Source: an uncultured Ruminiclostridium sp.
GTDB taxonomy: Bacteria; Bacillota; Clostridia; Oscillospirales; Ruminococcaceae
Assembly (NCBI GenBank): GCA_947624435.1
Contig: CANQKE010000001.1
Span: 1-64,000, forward strand
Direction of reading: 5' to 3'
DNA length: 64,000 bases
Shown here: positions 33,623 through 42,326 of the stretch, in pieces
Numbering within the stretch: the first letter of the stretch is position 1
How the letters are laid out: each line of letters starts with the position of its first letter
Translations under genes and position numbers: made by a program
The notes under the pieces: model-generated
The model's input: the letters and a program-made list of their open reading frames with translations, nothing else
The model's database searches: none
What the model was told of the DNA's origin: nothing

Positions 33623-34300
33623 ATGTCACAGGATAATGACAAGCGCGAGCTGTTAAAGCTCAAACAAGGGCTTATAGAAAAAAGCGATACCGTGCCGGAA
33701 GACGGCTATGACGTGCAAATGCCGCAAAACGCCGGAGAGAAAACGAAAAACTGGCTGTGGTATCATAAGGTGATACTTATCGTCGGGGTGTTAGTTATAG
33801 CGGTCGCTGCCGTGATAGCGGCGTTCTTTTACTTCAAGCCGAAGCCGGATATAGGTATCTATTCGCTCAGTTGGTATTCCTCCACCACCCGCAGACTGTT
33901 AGAAAGCAATCTGCCGCGATACTGTCCGGATTTTAACGGCGATGGACAATATGTCGTAACGGTCACGCAGGCGCCCGACGACCCAGCTCTCGGGTTTATA
34001 GAAAAATATGAGGAGATAGAAAACGGCACTTCACAGATATTCATAGGCAAAAAAGAGGATATCGAACAAATGAGCGCCGATATGACGGCCGCCGGGGAAG
34101 AAGAATATTTCGCCGATCTGTCAGAGATAGGAGCGGAGGGCTATATGCTGGAATTTTCCGCTTCTCCTATCGGAAAAGAGCTTAAAATTTTTTCTCAGGA
34201 AATTTATATAGCGGTCAAAAATACCAACGACGAGAACGAGCAGAACGCCGTTGAGTTTGTCGATAATATTATTCATAATAAGGAAGTTAAAAACAGTTAA
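33623..34300 (+). CDS. Membrane-anchored protein, first of a tandem paralogue pair
   Basis: 225 aa. A cytosolic N-terminus with K-R-E-L-L-K-L-K-Q-G-L-I-E at about 7-19, one membrane helix at about 49-72, and an extracytoplasmic domain of 150 residues. The ATG at 33623 follows GGGAGGA. The next gene encodes a paralogue with the same N-terminal motif, helix and a segment x-Y-C-P-D-F-x-x-x-G in the outer domain. I do not recognise the family. Position ahead of a membrane protein and a cell-wall amidase suggests an envelope role. Confidence 0.72.
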   Translation: MSQDNDKRELLKLKQGLIEKSDTVPEDGYDVQMPQNAGEKTKNWLWYHKVILIVGVLVIAVAAVIAAFFYFKPKPDIGIYSLSWYSSTTRRLLESNLPRYCPDFNGDGQYVVTVTQAPDDPALGFIEKYEEIENGTSQIFIGKKEDIEQMSADMTAAGEEEYFADLSEIGAEGYMLEFSASPIGKELKIFSQEIYIAVKNTNDENEQNAVEFVDNIIHNKEVKNS

Positions 34301-34314
34301 AAGGGGATATAAAT

Positions 34315-35103
34315 TTGGCAACGGAAAATCAAGAAAAAAGAGAACTGCTTAAATTGAAGCAGGGGCTTATAGAAGACAGCGAGATAATAGAGGTAGATAA
34401 GCCGCACGAGAAAGAAGAGCTGAAAGGGCTTGCCAAGCTCGGCAATTTCTGGTATCACAATAAGTGGTATATCATTGTGGCGGTGTTCTTTATCGCGGTG
34501 GGTTCGTTTTTGACGTATCAGTTATTAGCTAAAGAGGCGGCGGACATGCGTGTGTTGTTAGTCACCTCCAACGTGGAGAATACGCCGGAGCTGTACCGCA
34601 AGACGATGGATATAGAGCTTGCGCTGGAGCAATATTGCCCGGATTTTGACAAAAACGGCAATGTCCATGTCGAGGTGTACTATATCGACCTTACCAAAGA
34701 TACGCCGGATTCATACTACATTACCGTGAATAATGCTAAATTTTTCGGCGAGATTGACAGCGGCATAGCTCAGATGATTATATGTGATACTAACATATAC
34801 ACTGATCCCGAACTCAGCGACGCGGAAAATAAGGAGCGTTTCAACAGTCTGTTTACCGATCTCGCAGAGGTCACCGGAAACGAGAGCTTGTCCGGTACGT
34901 ATACCGTAAAATTCAAGGATACCCCGCTTGCGGCTGCGGCAAACTACGAAAACTCCGCGCCGGAGATATTGGTGATGGGCGTGAAGAAAGAATCGCCCAA
35001 CATGATAAGCTACAGCGATAAGGCGCTTGAGAAAAATTCACAGGCGCGCGAGGTAATGCAGAATATTCTTAATAATAACGTGATAAACGAGAAAAAGCAA
35101 TAA
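34315..35103 (+). CDS. Membrane-anchored protein, second of a tandem paralogue pair
   Basis: 262 aa, starting with TTG 8 nt after GGGGAT. It shares the motif K-R-E-L-L-K-L-K-Q-G-L-I-E (8-20) and the Y-C-P-D-F-D-x-N-G segment with the gene before it, has one membrane helix at about 53-74 and an outer domain of about 185 aa. It starts 14 bp after its neighbour. The two proteins are similar in layout but clearly diverged, which suggests an old duplication and possibly a heteromer. Family unknown. Confidence 0.72.
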   Translation: MATENQEKRELLKLKQGLIEDSEIIEVDKPHEKEELKGLAKLGNFWYHNKWYIIVAVFFIAVGSFLTYQLLAKEAADMRVLLVTSNVENTPELYRKTMDIELALEQYCPDFDKNGNVHVEVYYIDLTKDTPDSYYITVNNAKFFGEIDSGIAQMIICDTNIYTDPELSDAENKERFNSLFTDLAEVTGNESLSGTYTVKFKDTPLAAAANYENSAPEILVMGVKKESPNMISYSDKALEKNSQAREVMQNILNNNVINEKKQ

Positions 35104-35116
35104 GGAGGGATAGGTT

Positions 35117-35701
35117 ATGGAGCAATTCGGAACACCGGGCAGAAAATCATTTATAAAGCTGCTGCTGATAGGATTTTTATATATGCTGCTGGGCAACGTG
35201 CTTTGTACTATAATGACCTTGTCTACAGCGCCTTTTATAGGAATGGATATTATCAAGGTGGTAGTGGTGATACTTGCGTTTATTATATTCTACTCGCTGA
35301 TGTTCACGGTGGGATATAAAGACGGCGACCGCGAACAGAATTTCGTGCGGCTGCATAAGGCGGAGCCGCCCGACAGCTATAAGTGGCTTAAGATAGGCAT
35401 AATACTGACGCTGGTCATGTTTATTCCGTCGGTATTGCTGCTGATAAATAAGCTGACCGGCACTTTCCTGTTTTTGGATATGGATATCCTGCCTTATTAT
35501 CGCTTTGCGGACGGCTTGGTATATGCGCTTTCGCTGATGTTGATACCAGACGGCAAGGAGGGCAACACGATAGAGCAGATGAATATTGTGCTGCCGTTCA
35601 TATTCATGCTGTGCTATTCGCTGATACCGGTGGCGACGCATTTCGGTTATTATTTCGGATATACACAGAAGTTTGATTCGGATAAGATAATGTATAAATA
35701 A
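35117..35701 (+). CDS. Integral membrane protein of unknown function
   Basis: 194 aa with four predicted helices (about 13-36, 42-66, 91-112 and 156-180) and short loops containing Y-K-D-G-D-R-E near 67-73. AAGGAGG precedes the ATG and the gene lies 13 bp after the paralogue pair, so the three form an operon. No family recognised. Confidence 0.72.
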   Translation: MEQFGTPGRKSFIKLLLIGFLYMLLGNVLCTIMTLSTAPFIGMDIIKVVVVILAFIIFYSLMFTVGYKDGDREQNFVRLHKAEPPDSYKWLKIGIILTLVMFIPSVLLLINKLTGTFLFLDMDILPYYRFADGLVYALSLMLIPDGKEGNTIEQMNIVLPFIFMLCYSLIPVATHFGYYFGYTQKFDSDKIMYK

Positions 35702-35784
35702 ATCGCAGCGCCGTTTTAGCTCGGACATATTTTGTCCGAACGTTTCATATTATTGAGTAATTCCAAAAAAGGACGGGATATGAT

Positions 35785-36552
35785 ATGAAACGTTTATTCT
35801 TTGATAAGCTCAAAAATAAGCTGCCTGACAAAAAGCTGCTTAAAAAGACAAGAATACCGGCGGTACTGGTATTGTTGGGCTGCTTTGTCGTGATCGCGGT
35901 AAGCTCCGATTTTTCACGGCTTGCGGTGGCGGTTTCCGGCGGTAATGTCACCGAGCGTAAAACGGTCGTGCTGGACGCCGGACACGGCGGTGAGGACGGC
36001 GGCTGCGTCGGTATAAACGGCGAAACGGAAAAGGACATCAATCTTGCGATAGTAAAAGATCTGAGGGATATGCTGACGCTGGGCGGCTTCAACGTCGTGC
36101 TGACTCGTGATGCCGATAAGGCGATATACGACTCCGGCACAGAGGGGCTCAGAAATAAAAAAGTATCCGACATGGAAAACCGCCTAAAGATAATCGAGGG
36201 GCAGAAGGACAGTATTTTCCTGTCCATACATCAGAACCAGTTTACTCAGCCGGAATATTTCGGCGCGCAGATATTCTATAATGAAAACAATCCCGACAAT
36301 CAGCTTTTAGCGCAGATAATGCAGGATAATTTTCATGCTCTTCAGCCGGAAAACGACCGAACTACAAAGCTGATGGACAGCGAGCTGTTTTTATTCAAGA
36401 ACACTTCAAATCCTGCGGTACTTATTGAATGCGGATTTCTTTCCAACCCGGACGACGCGGCAAAGCTGTCCGATCCGCAGTACCAGCGCCGCGTCGCGTT
36501 TATGATATACAACGGCATAGTCCGCTATATGCAGACCGTTTCTGCAAAATAA
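35785..36552 (+). CDS. cwlD: N-acetylmuramoyl-L-alanine amidase (CwlD-type, Amidase_3)
   Basis: 255 aa. An N-terminal membrane anchor (about 25-45) precedes an Amidase_3 domain with the zinc motifs D-A-G-H-G-G-E-D near 64-71, the Glu of E-T-E-K-D near 80, H-Q-N near 154 and the catalytic Glu in L-I-E-C-G-F near 225. The enzyme cuts the amide between MurNAc and the stem peptide. Size and single-domain form match CwlD, which makes muramic lactam in spore cortex; a vegetative amidase is possible. Confidence 0.88.
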   Translation: MKRLFFDKLKNKLPDKKLLKKTRIPAVLVLLGCFVVIAVSSDFSRLAVAVSGGNVTERKTVVLDAGHGGEDGGCVGINGETEKDINLAIVKDLRDMLTLGGFNVVLTRDADKAIYDSGTEGLRNKKVSDMENRLKIIEGQKDSIFLSIHQNQFTQPEYFGAQIFYNENNPDNQLLAQIMQDNFHALQPENDRTTKLMDSELFLFKNTSNPAVLIECGFLSNPDDAAKLSDPQYQRRVAFMIYNGIVRYMQTVSAK

Positions 36553-36572
36553 TATAAAAATGAGGAAGTACA

Positions 36573-37958
36573 ATGCCTAAGACTAAAACCGTATATATAT
36601 GTTCGCAATGCGGGCAGGAATATCCCAAGTGGAACGGCCGCTGCTATGCCTGCGGCTCATGGGGAACGCTGGAGGAAACGATAAGCGAAAAACGTTCCGG
36701 CAACGCTGTTCACACCGCCGCTAAAATGACCATGAGTAGGATAGACGGCGTGGATTTTCCGGAGGAAACGCGCTGTAAGACCGGCATGAACGAGCTTGAC
36801 AGAGTGCTTGGCGGCGGGCTGGTGAGAGGTTCGCTGGTACTGCTGGGCGGCGACCCCGGTATAGGAAAATCCACGCTGCTGCTTCAGATATGCAATACGC
36901 TTGCGGCCGATCAGCGAGTTATGTATGTTTCGGGAGAGGAAAGCGAGCGGCAGATAAAGCTGCGCGCCGACCGCCTCGGAGTAAATGCGCCGGGACTGTA
37001 TATTTCCTCCTGCACCGACTGTGATGCGATAATAGAAGCTATGCGCACCGAAAAGCCGAGCGTTATGATAATAGACTCGATACAGACAATGCAGCTGTCC
37101 GATATCCAAAGCGTGCCGGGCAGCCTTGTTCAGGTCAGAGAATGTACCAACGCCTTTATGCGCGCGGCTAAGGCGCTGGACATTTCCGTTTTCCTTGTCG
37201 GACACGTCAATAAGGACGGCGGTATCGCAGGTCCGAAGGTTTTGGAGCATATCGTGGACACGGTATTGTACTTTGAGGGAGATAAACAGCTCTCATATCG
37301 GATACTTCGCGCGGCGAAAAACCGTTTCGGCTCTACAAATGAGATAGGCGTTTTTGAAATGCGGGACAAGGGATTGTATGAGGTCGAAAATCCCTCCGCT
37401 ATGCTTTTGTCCGGCAGACCCGCAGGAGTCAGCGGCATTACTATTCTCTGCACTATGGAGGGCAGCCGCCCTATATTGGCAGAGGTTCAGGCGTTAGTGG
37501 CAAAGAGCGGATTTTCCGCGCCGAGGAGAGTGTCGGCGGGCTTTGATTATAACCGGCTGTGCGTTTTGCTTGCCGTATTGGAAAAGCGCGCGGGCTTTGC
37601 TTTCGGCGCGTTTGACGTTTATATAAACATAATCGGCGGACTGAAAATAGACGAGCCTGCAAGCGACCTTGCGGTGGCGCTGGCGTTGTATTCCGGGCTG
37701 TGTGATAAGGTCATAGGTGAGGACGTCGCGGTGTTCGGCGAGGTCGGGCTCGGGGGAGAGCTGCGTGCCGTTTCGCATATAAGACAGCGCGTGAGAGAAG
37801 CCGCGCGCATGGGCTTCGGAAAATGTATCGTGCCGAAAGCGTCGCTTAAAGAACTGGACAAGTCCGAAAACTACGGTATCAGCATTTACGGCGCGGCAAA
37901 TCTCAAGCAGGCGTTCAAGGTGCTGGAGGCTATCGCTGAGCCGGGAGATAAAAAATGA
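36573..37958 (+). CDS. radA: DNA repair protein RadA
   Basis: 461 aa. The N-terminal C4 zinc finger (C-S-Q-C-G at about 10, C-Y-A-C-G at about 26), the RecA-type Walker A G-D-P-G-I-G-K-S-T near 97, the RadA-specific K-N-R-F-G motif near 250 and a C-terminal Lon-like domain are all present. RadA is a branch-migration helicase in recombination. The rsmA start overlaps its stop. Confidence 0.96.
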   Translation: MPKTKTVYICSQCGQEYPKWNGRCYACGSWGTLEETISEKRSGNAVHTAAKMTMSRIDGVDFPEETRCKTGMNELDRVLGGGLVRGSLVLLGGDPGIGKSTLLLQICNTLAADQRVMYVSGEESERQIKLRADRLGVNAPGLYISSCTDCDAIIEAMRTEKPSVMIIDSIQTMQLSDIQSVPGSLVQVRECTNAFMRAAKALDISVFLVGHVNKDGGIAGPKVLEHIVDTVLYFEGDKQLSYRILRAAKNRFGSTNEIGVFEMRDKGLYEVENPSAMLLSGRPAGVSGITILCTMEGSRPILAEVQALVAKSGFSAPRRVSAGFDYNRLCVLLAVLEKRAGFAFGAFDVYINIIGGLKIDEPASDLAVALALYSGLCDKVIGEDVAVFGEVGLGGELRAVSHIRQRVREAARMGFGKCIVPKASLKELDKSENYGISIYGAANLKQAFKVLEAIAEPGDKK

Positions 37959-38815
37959 CGCTTACCGATATAGGACAGATAAAGTCGCTGTTTAATAAAT
38001 ACGGTTTTTCCTTTACCAAATCGCTGGGGCAGAATTTTCTGATAAATCCTACCGTTTGTCCGAGGATAGCCGAAAAAAGCGGGATAACGCCCGACAGCGG
38101 AGTTATCGAGATAGGTACCGGGATAGGAGTGCTGACCTGCGAGCTTGCTAAGCGCGCTAAAAAGGTAGTGGCGCTGGAGATAGACCATACTTTGCAGCCT
38201 ATTCTAAAAGAAACGCTGGCGGAATACGATAACGTCGAGGTCATCTTCGCCGATGTTATGCAGACCGACCTGAAACAACTGATAGCCGATAAATTTCCCG
38301 GAATGGAAACCTCGGTCTGTGCCAATCTGCCGTATTATATCACCTCTCCCGTTATAATGAAGCTGCTTGAAGAACGGCTGCCGATAAGATCGATAACAGT
38401 AATGGTACAGCTTGAAGCGGCGCAGCGTATCTGTGCTGCGCCCGGAACAAGGAACAGCTCGGCGCTGACGATAGCGGTGAACTATTATTCCTCCCCCAAA
38501 AAGCTGTTCAACGTAAGCCCCGGTTCATTTATGCCCGCTCCCAAGGTGGACAGCGCGGTGATACGTCTTGAGCCGCACGAAACCCCTTTGTATGATGTTG
38601 ACGATGAAAAGCTGTTTTTCTCCTGCGTAAGACAGGCGTTTTCTCAAAGAAGAAAGCAGCTTATAAATCCGTTGGCGGGATATTTCGGGATAAATAAAGA
38701 GATACTTTCCGACTTGATGAGTGAAAGCGGACTTAAGCCCACCGCCCGCGCGGAGGAGCTTACCATGGATAATTTTGTAACTCTTTATCGTATTGTAGAG
38801 CAGCTTAAAAAATAA
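37955..38815 (+). CDS. rsmA: 16S rRNA (adenine-1518/1519-N6)-dimethyltransferase
   Basis: 286 aa. Typical start K-S-L-G-Q-N-F-L-I near 25-33, SAM motif I V-I-E-I-G-T-G-I-G near 50, and the catalytic N-L-P-Y-Y-I near 126-131. It dimethylates two adjacent adenines in helix 45. The start overlaps the radA stop by ATGA. Confidence 0.96.
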   Translation: MTLTDIGQIKSLFNKYGFSFTKSLGQNFLINPTVCPRIAEKSGITPDSGVIEIGTGIGVLTCELAKRAKKVVALEIDHTLQPILKETLAEYDNVEVIFADVMQTDLKQLIADKFPGMETSVCANLPYYITSPVIMKLLEERLPIRSITVMVQLEAAQRICAAPGTRNSSALTIAVNYYSSPKKLFNVSPGSFMPAPKVDSAVIRLEPHETPLYDVDDEKLFFSCVRQAFSQRRKQLINPLAGYFGINKEILSDLMSESGLKPTARAEELTMDNFVTLYRIVEQLKK

Positions 38816-38856
38816 ACGGATAAAAAGGCGAAAGATTATAGGAATAAAGCCTCTGT

Positions 38857-38889
38857 TTGACAAAATTCACGCTTACTTTGCTGTAGAAT
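38857..38889 (+). promoter_or_regulatory. Spo0A-type sigma-A promoter of spoIIE
   Basis: TTGACA (38857-38862) and TAGAAT (38884-38889) are 21 bp apart. Such long spacing is known for the Spo0A-activated spoIIE and spoIIG promoters of Bacillus, where Spo0A boxes (TTCGACA/TGTCGAA) overlap the -35. Here TTTGACA (38856-38862) differs from that box by one base. Confidence 0.7.
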
Positions 38890-38921
38890 ACAGACATGAC
38901 CTACAGAAAGGAAGATGAGCT

Positions 38922-41195
38922 TTGGCAAGAGAGGCTTTTTTGTCTGCCGAAAAGCACGGAATGGACGCTGCGCGCCATGTGGCAGTGGCGGGTGTAGCGC
39001 TGCTTATCGGAATGAGTACCGTGATGTCCCGGCCGTCGCCGTTCTCTGCGTCGTTTACCGCGTCAATGAACGGGATAGACTGCATAGGAGCGTTTATCGG
39101 CAGTGTGTTCGGCTATCTTGTCACCGGAAGATTTGCCGAGTTCGTCACCGTATGCTCCTCGCTGATGTCGGTCATGGCGGTGCGCCTTATAACCTACAGA
39201 ATAAAGTCCCGCGCCGCTGACTGGATATGCGCGGTGACTTCCGCCTGTTCGGTCTTTACCGCCGATTTTATCACCGCAAACGGCGTGCATGACATACTGA
39301 TATGCTTTGCGCTGGGGCTTATCGCGGGAGCAGGCACGTTAGTATTCCTTAACGTGAAACGGCTGGTAAAGCAAAGAGAGACCGCCGCGCTCATTGTGAA
39401 AAACAGCCCTCTGAGCCTTATAAGTGTGCTGTGCTTTGTAGGTATAGCGGCGAGCGTATTGTCCTATTATTCGTTTAATGTTTTCAATTTCGGTATAATA
39501 GTAAGCGGCGCTGCGGTCCTGCTTACCGCGATGCGTTATAATATCGGAGCGGGCTGCCTGTGCGCGGCGGCTGCGGGTATCGGCATAGCGTCGGTCATGC
39601 CGCAGTACGGCTGCGCCGCCGCGGTCATGTGCTGTGCGGCGGCGGTAGGGAAGAGCTTTTCCGACGGTAAAAAGCTGGGCGGCGCGGGTGCGTATGTGCT
39701 TTGTTCGACGCTGATAATAATGCTTTTCGGCATGAATGACGAAAATCTCGCGCTGACTGCGGACATGTTTATGTCGGCGGCGGTATTTCTGCTGCTGCCC
39801 GCGTCCTGGTGCGATCCGGAGCAGCAAATGCTGAATTATGAATATAACGAAAATTCGGTGCGTGCGTTATTTTCCCGCAGACTTAAATTCGCAAAAGCTG
39901 CGGTGGACGAGGTGCGCCGTACCGTAGACCTTACCGCAGAGCGGCTTGAGCAGCGGGACAAGCGTGATATCAGTTGGGTATATGATTCCGCATGCAACGA
40001 GGTGTGCTCTCAGTGCCGTTTTAATATGCGGTGCTGGGGACATGAATACGGCAAAAGCGCAGCTATGTTCTCCAAAATGGTAAAGCAGCTGAAAAACGGC
40101 GGGGAGATCACCGAAGAGCAGTTTACCGGCGAGCTTGCCGAGCGCTGCCCGAATAAGCAGCAGCTATGCGGCCGGCTAAAGGATTTTTATAACTCTTATA
40201 CCTCCTGCGAAGCGGAAAAACGCCGCGTCGCCCGTATGCGGGCGGTGCTGACGGTACAGCTTGCGGCAACGGAGAATCTGCTTGAGCAGCTTTCCGGCGA
40301 GATAGATATAGGAGAAGGCGACGTAAGACTTAACAAAATCGCGGGCGAGGTGCTGAAAAATCTCGGCTGTGAGGACTTAAGCGCCGTGAGCGTGAATGTT
40401 GGAGAACACGGCAGAATGTCGGTAGAGGCATATTCCGGCAAGGGCTTTTTCTGCTCAAAACAGGAATTGTGCGAAGCGATGAGCCTGGCTTTGCGCAGCA
40501 GGTTCGATTTGCCGGTGTTCGCGGGAGTGGGCGGCAGCTATAAGCTCAGCATGTTCACTAAAACGACGTATTTCCTTGATGTTGAAATTTGCCAGATAAG
40601 CAGGGAAGAGGGCGCGGCCTGCGGAGATTATTACGAGAGCTTTATAGACAGCAACGGCACCGCTTACGTTGTATTGTCGGACGGCATGGGTACCGGAAGC
40701 CGTGCAAGAGTGGATTCCTCCTTTGCCTGCGGTATGCTTATCCGTCTGCTTCAGGCGGGCGTCGGGATAGAGGCAGGGCTCGGCATAATCAATATGTCGC
40801 TGATGGTAAAATCCTCCGACGAAAGCTTTGCAACGCTGGAGCTTTGCAAGATAGACCTGTACAACGGAAAGGTGGAATTATACAAGGCGGGCAGCGCAAA
40901 CACCTATATCCGCTGCGGCAGCGTTAATACCCGCTCAGGCTGCAAGGGTCTGCCGATGGGTGTGCGCGATACTCCGGTGTACGATAAGCAGACCTTCACT
41001 TTGGGAAACCGCGATATGATAGTAATGACCAGCGACGGCGCACAGCTTAATGAAAAATGGCTTTACCGCGAAATGGCAAAGCCGGATATAGACCTTAAAG
41101 AATTATCCCGGCAGGTGGCTGAAACCGCGCGCTTTTACAGCGGCGATAAAAAAGCGGACGATATATCCGTGATAGCCATGCGGCTGTATAAATAA
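38922..41195 (+). CDS. spoIIE: Stage II sporulation protein E (SpoIIE phosphatase)
   Basis: 757 aa. About ten N-terminal membrane segments (to residue 290), a central coiled/cysteine-bearing regulatory region (about 300-520) and a C-terminal PP2C-type phosphatase with L-S-D-G-M-G-T-G near 588-595, S-x-x-x-F-A-T-L-E near 635 and M-T-S-D-G-A near 705. It dephosphorylates SpoIIAA to activate sigma-F in the forespore and acts at the polar septum. The start is TTG with AAGGAAG upstream. The 21-bp-spaced promoter before it fits Spo0A control. Confidence 0.95.
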   Translation: MAREAFLSAEKHGMDAARHVAVAGVALLIGMSTVMSRPSPFSASFTASMNGIDCIGAFIGSVFGYLVTGRFAEFVTVCSSLMSVMAVRLITYRIKSRAADWICAVTSACSVFTADFITANGVHDILICFALGLIAGAGTLVFLNVKRLVKQRETAALIVKNSPLSLISVLCFVGIAASVLSYYSFNVFNFGIIVSGAAVLLTAMRYNIGAGCLCAAAAGIGIASVMPQYGCAAAVMCCAAAVGKSFSDGKKLGGAGAYVLCSTLIIMLFGMNDENLALTADMFMSAAVFLLLPASWCDPEQQMLNYEYNENSVRALFSRRLKFAKAAVDEVRRTVDLTAERLEQRDKRDISWVYDSACNEVCSQCRFNMRCWGHEYGKSAAMFSKMVKQLKNGGEITEEQFTGELAERCPNKQQLCGRLKDFYNSYTSCEAEKRRVARMRAVLTVQLAATENLLEQLSGEIDIGEGDVRLNKIAGEVLKNLGCEDLSAVSVNVGEHGRMSVEAYSGKGFFCSKQELCEAMSLALRSRFDLPVFAGVGGSYKLSMFTKTTYFLDVEICQISREEGAACGDYYESFIDSNGTAYVVLSDGMGTGSRARVDSSFACGMLIRLLQAGVGIEAGLGIINMSLMVKSSDESFATLELCKIDLYNGKVELYKAGSANTYIRCGSVNTRSGCKGLPMGVRDTPVYDKQTFTLGNRDMIVMTSDGAQLNEKWLYREMAKPDIDLKELSRQVAETARFYSGDKKADDISVIAMRLYK

Positions 41196-41285
41196 GAGCC
41201 TGTTCGCTCTTTCAAAATTGCTTTTACCATATCCCCTCTCTTTTGTGCGTAAAACGTTTCGCACCCCTCGGACGTTTTCGCACGC

Positions 41286-41325
41286 AAAAATATCCCCGCT
41301 TTGGAGCATTTCCTATAGCGGGGAT
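41286..41325 (-). terminator. Intrinsic terminator after the Mrp gene
   Basis: On the minus strand ATCCCCGCT pairs with AGCGGGGAT (41325-41292) and is followed by ATTTTTG. Confidence 0.75.
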
Positions 41326-41331
41326 AAAATT

Positions 41332-42159
41332 TTATTTCATATTTTCCAATTTGTCGGCTAAACCGTCCAAGGCGGTAACTCCGAACAATTCTATCAGGCC
41401 CTGATCGCAGCCTGCCGCGAGCTTCGGATCGATCGGCAGCCGTGCCGTAGCGTCTATATCGTACTGCTTAGCGATATCTTCGATATGGCTCTCTCCGAAA
41501 ACGCTGTGCTTTTTACCGCAGTCGGGACATTCAAAATACGACATATTTTCAACTAATCCGAGTATCGGAATATTCATCATGCGCGCCATTTTTACCGCCT
41601 TGCCTACTATCATAGATACCAGCTCCTGCGGGGAGGTCACCACGATTATACCGTCTACCGGTATAGACTGAAATACCGTCAGAGGCACGTCGCCGGTTCC
41701 GGGAGGCATATCCACGAACATATAGTCGACGTCGTTCCAGATAACGTCGGTCCAGAACTGCTTTACCGCTCCCGCGATGACCGGACCGCGCCATACTACA
41801 GGGTCGGTATCGTTAGGCAGCAGCAGATTTATCGACATTATTTCTATACCTGTCTTGCTCTTCACAGGGATAATTCCGGTGTTGTCGCCCATTGCCTTTT
41901 CCTTTATGCCGAACGCTTTGGGGATAGACGGTCCGGTTATATCCGCGTCAAGTATAGCGGCCTGCCAGCCTTTTCTTTGCATCGTTACCGCCAACATAGA
42001 AGTGACGAGAGATTTTCCCACGCCGCCCTTACCGCTGACTATTCCTATTACCTTTTTGATGTTTGACAGCTCGTTCGGCTTTTCAAGAAAGCTCTCCGGC
42101 TGATTTCTTGAGGAGCAGTTCTGTGAGCAGCTCCCGCAGTCATGTGTACAATCGCTCAT
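41332..42159 (-). CDS. Mrp/NBP35 family iron-sulfur carrier ATPase
   Basis: 275 aa. The N-terminus has clustered Cys (C-T-H-D-C-G-S-C-S-Q-N-C), then the deviant Walker A S-G-K-G-G-V-G-K-S near 42-50 and the C-terminal C-P-D-C pair near 212 used to bridge an Fe-S cluster in the dimer. Probably loads Fe-S clusters onto apoproteins. The ATG at 42159 follows AAAAGGAG. It stands alone with its own promoter and terminator. Confidence 0.92.
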   Translation of the reverse strand: MSDCTHDCGSCSQNCSSRNQPESFLEKPNELSNIKKVIGIVSGKGGVGKSLVTSMLAVTMQRKGWQAAILDADITGPSIPKAFGIKEKAMGDNTGIIPVKSKTGIEIMSINLLLPNDTDPVVWRGPVIAGAVKQFWTDVIWNDVDYMFVDMPPGTGDVPLTVFQSIPVDGIIVVTSPQELVSMIVGKAVKMARMMNIPILGLVENMSYFECPDCGKKHSVFGESHIEDIAKQYDIDATARLPIDPKLAAGCDQGLIELFGVTALDGLADKLENMK

Positions 42160-42193
42160 TATATATTCTCCTTTTGGTGATTTGTCTTTAACT

Positions 42194-42222
42194 AGTATAT
42201 CACTGTTTATATAAAAAATCAA
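42194..42222 (-). promoter_or_regulatory. Promoter of the Mrp gene
   Basis: On the minus strand TTGATT (42222-42217), a 17-bp spacer and TATACT (42199-42194). Confidence 0.8.
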
Positions 42223-42264
42223 CCGTAATTTTTTTGCTTGCAGACATTTCTTATAGGTTTTATC

Positions 42265-42293
42265 TTGTTTTTTTTGAAAAAATCTGTTATACT
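42265..42293 (+). promoter_or_regulatory. Promoter of the alpha/beta hydrolase-nadE operon
   Basis: TTGTTT (42265-42270), a 17-bp spacer and TATACT (42288-42293), 33 bp before the start codon. Confidence 0.7.
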
Positions 42294-42326
42294 ATTCCTA
42301 GCAACAATATTTTCGGAGGCGACAAA

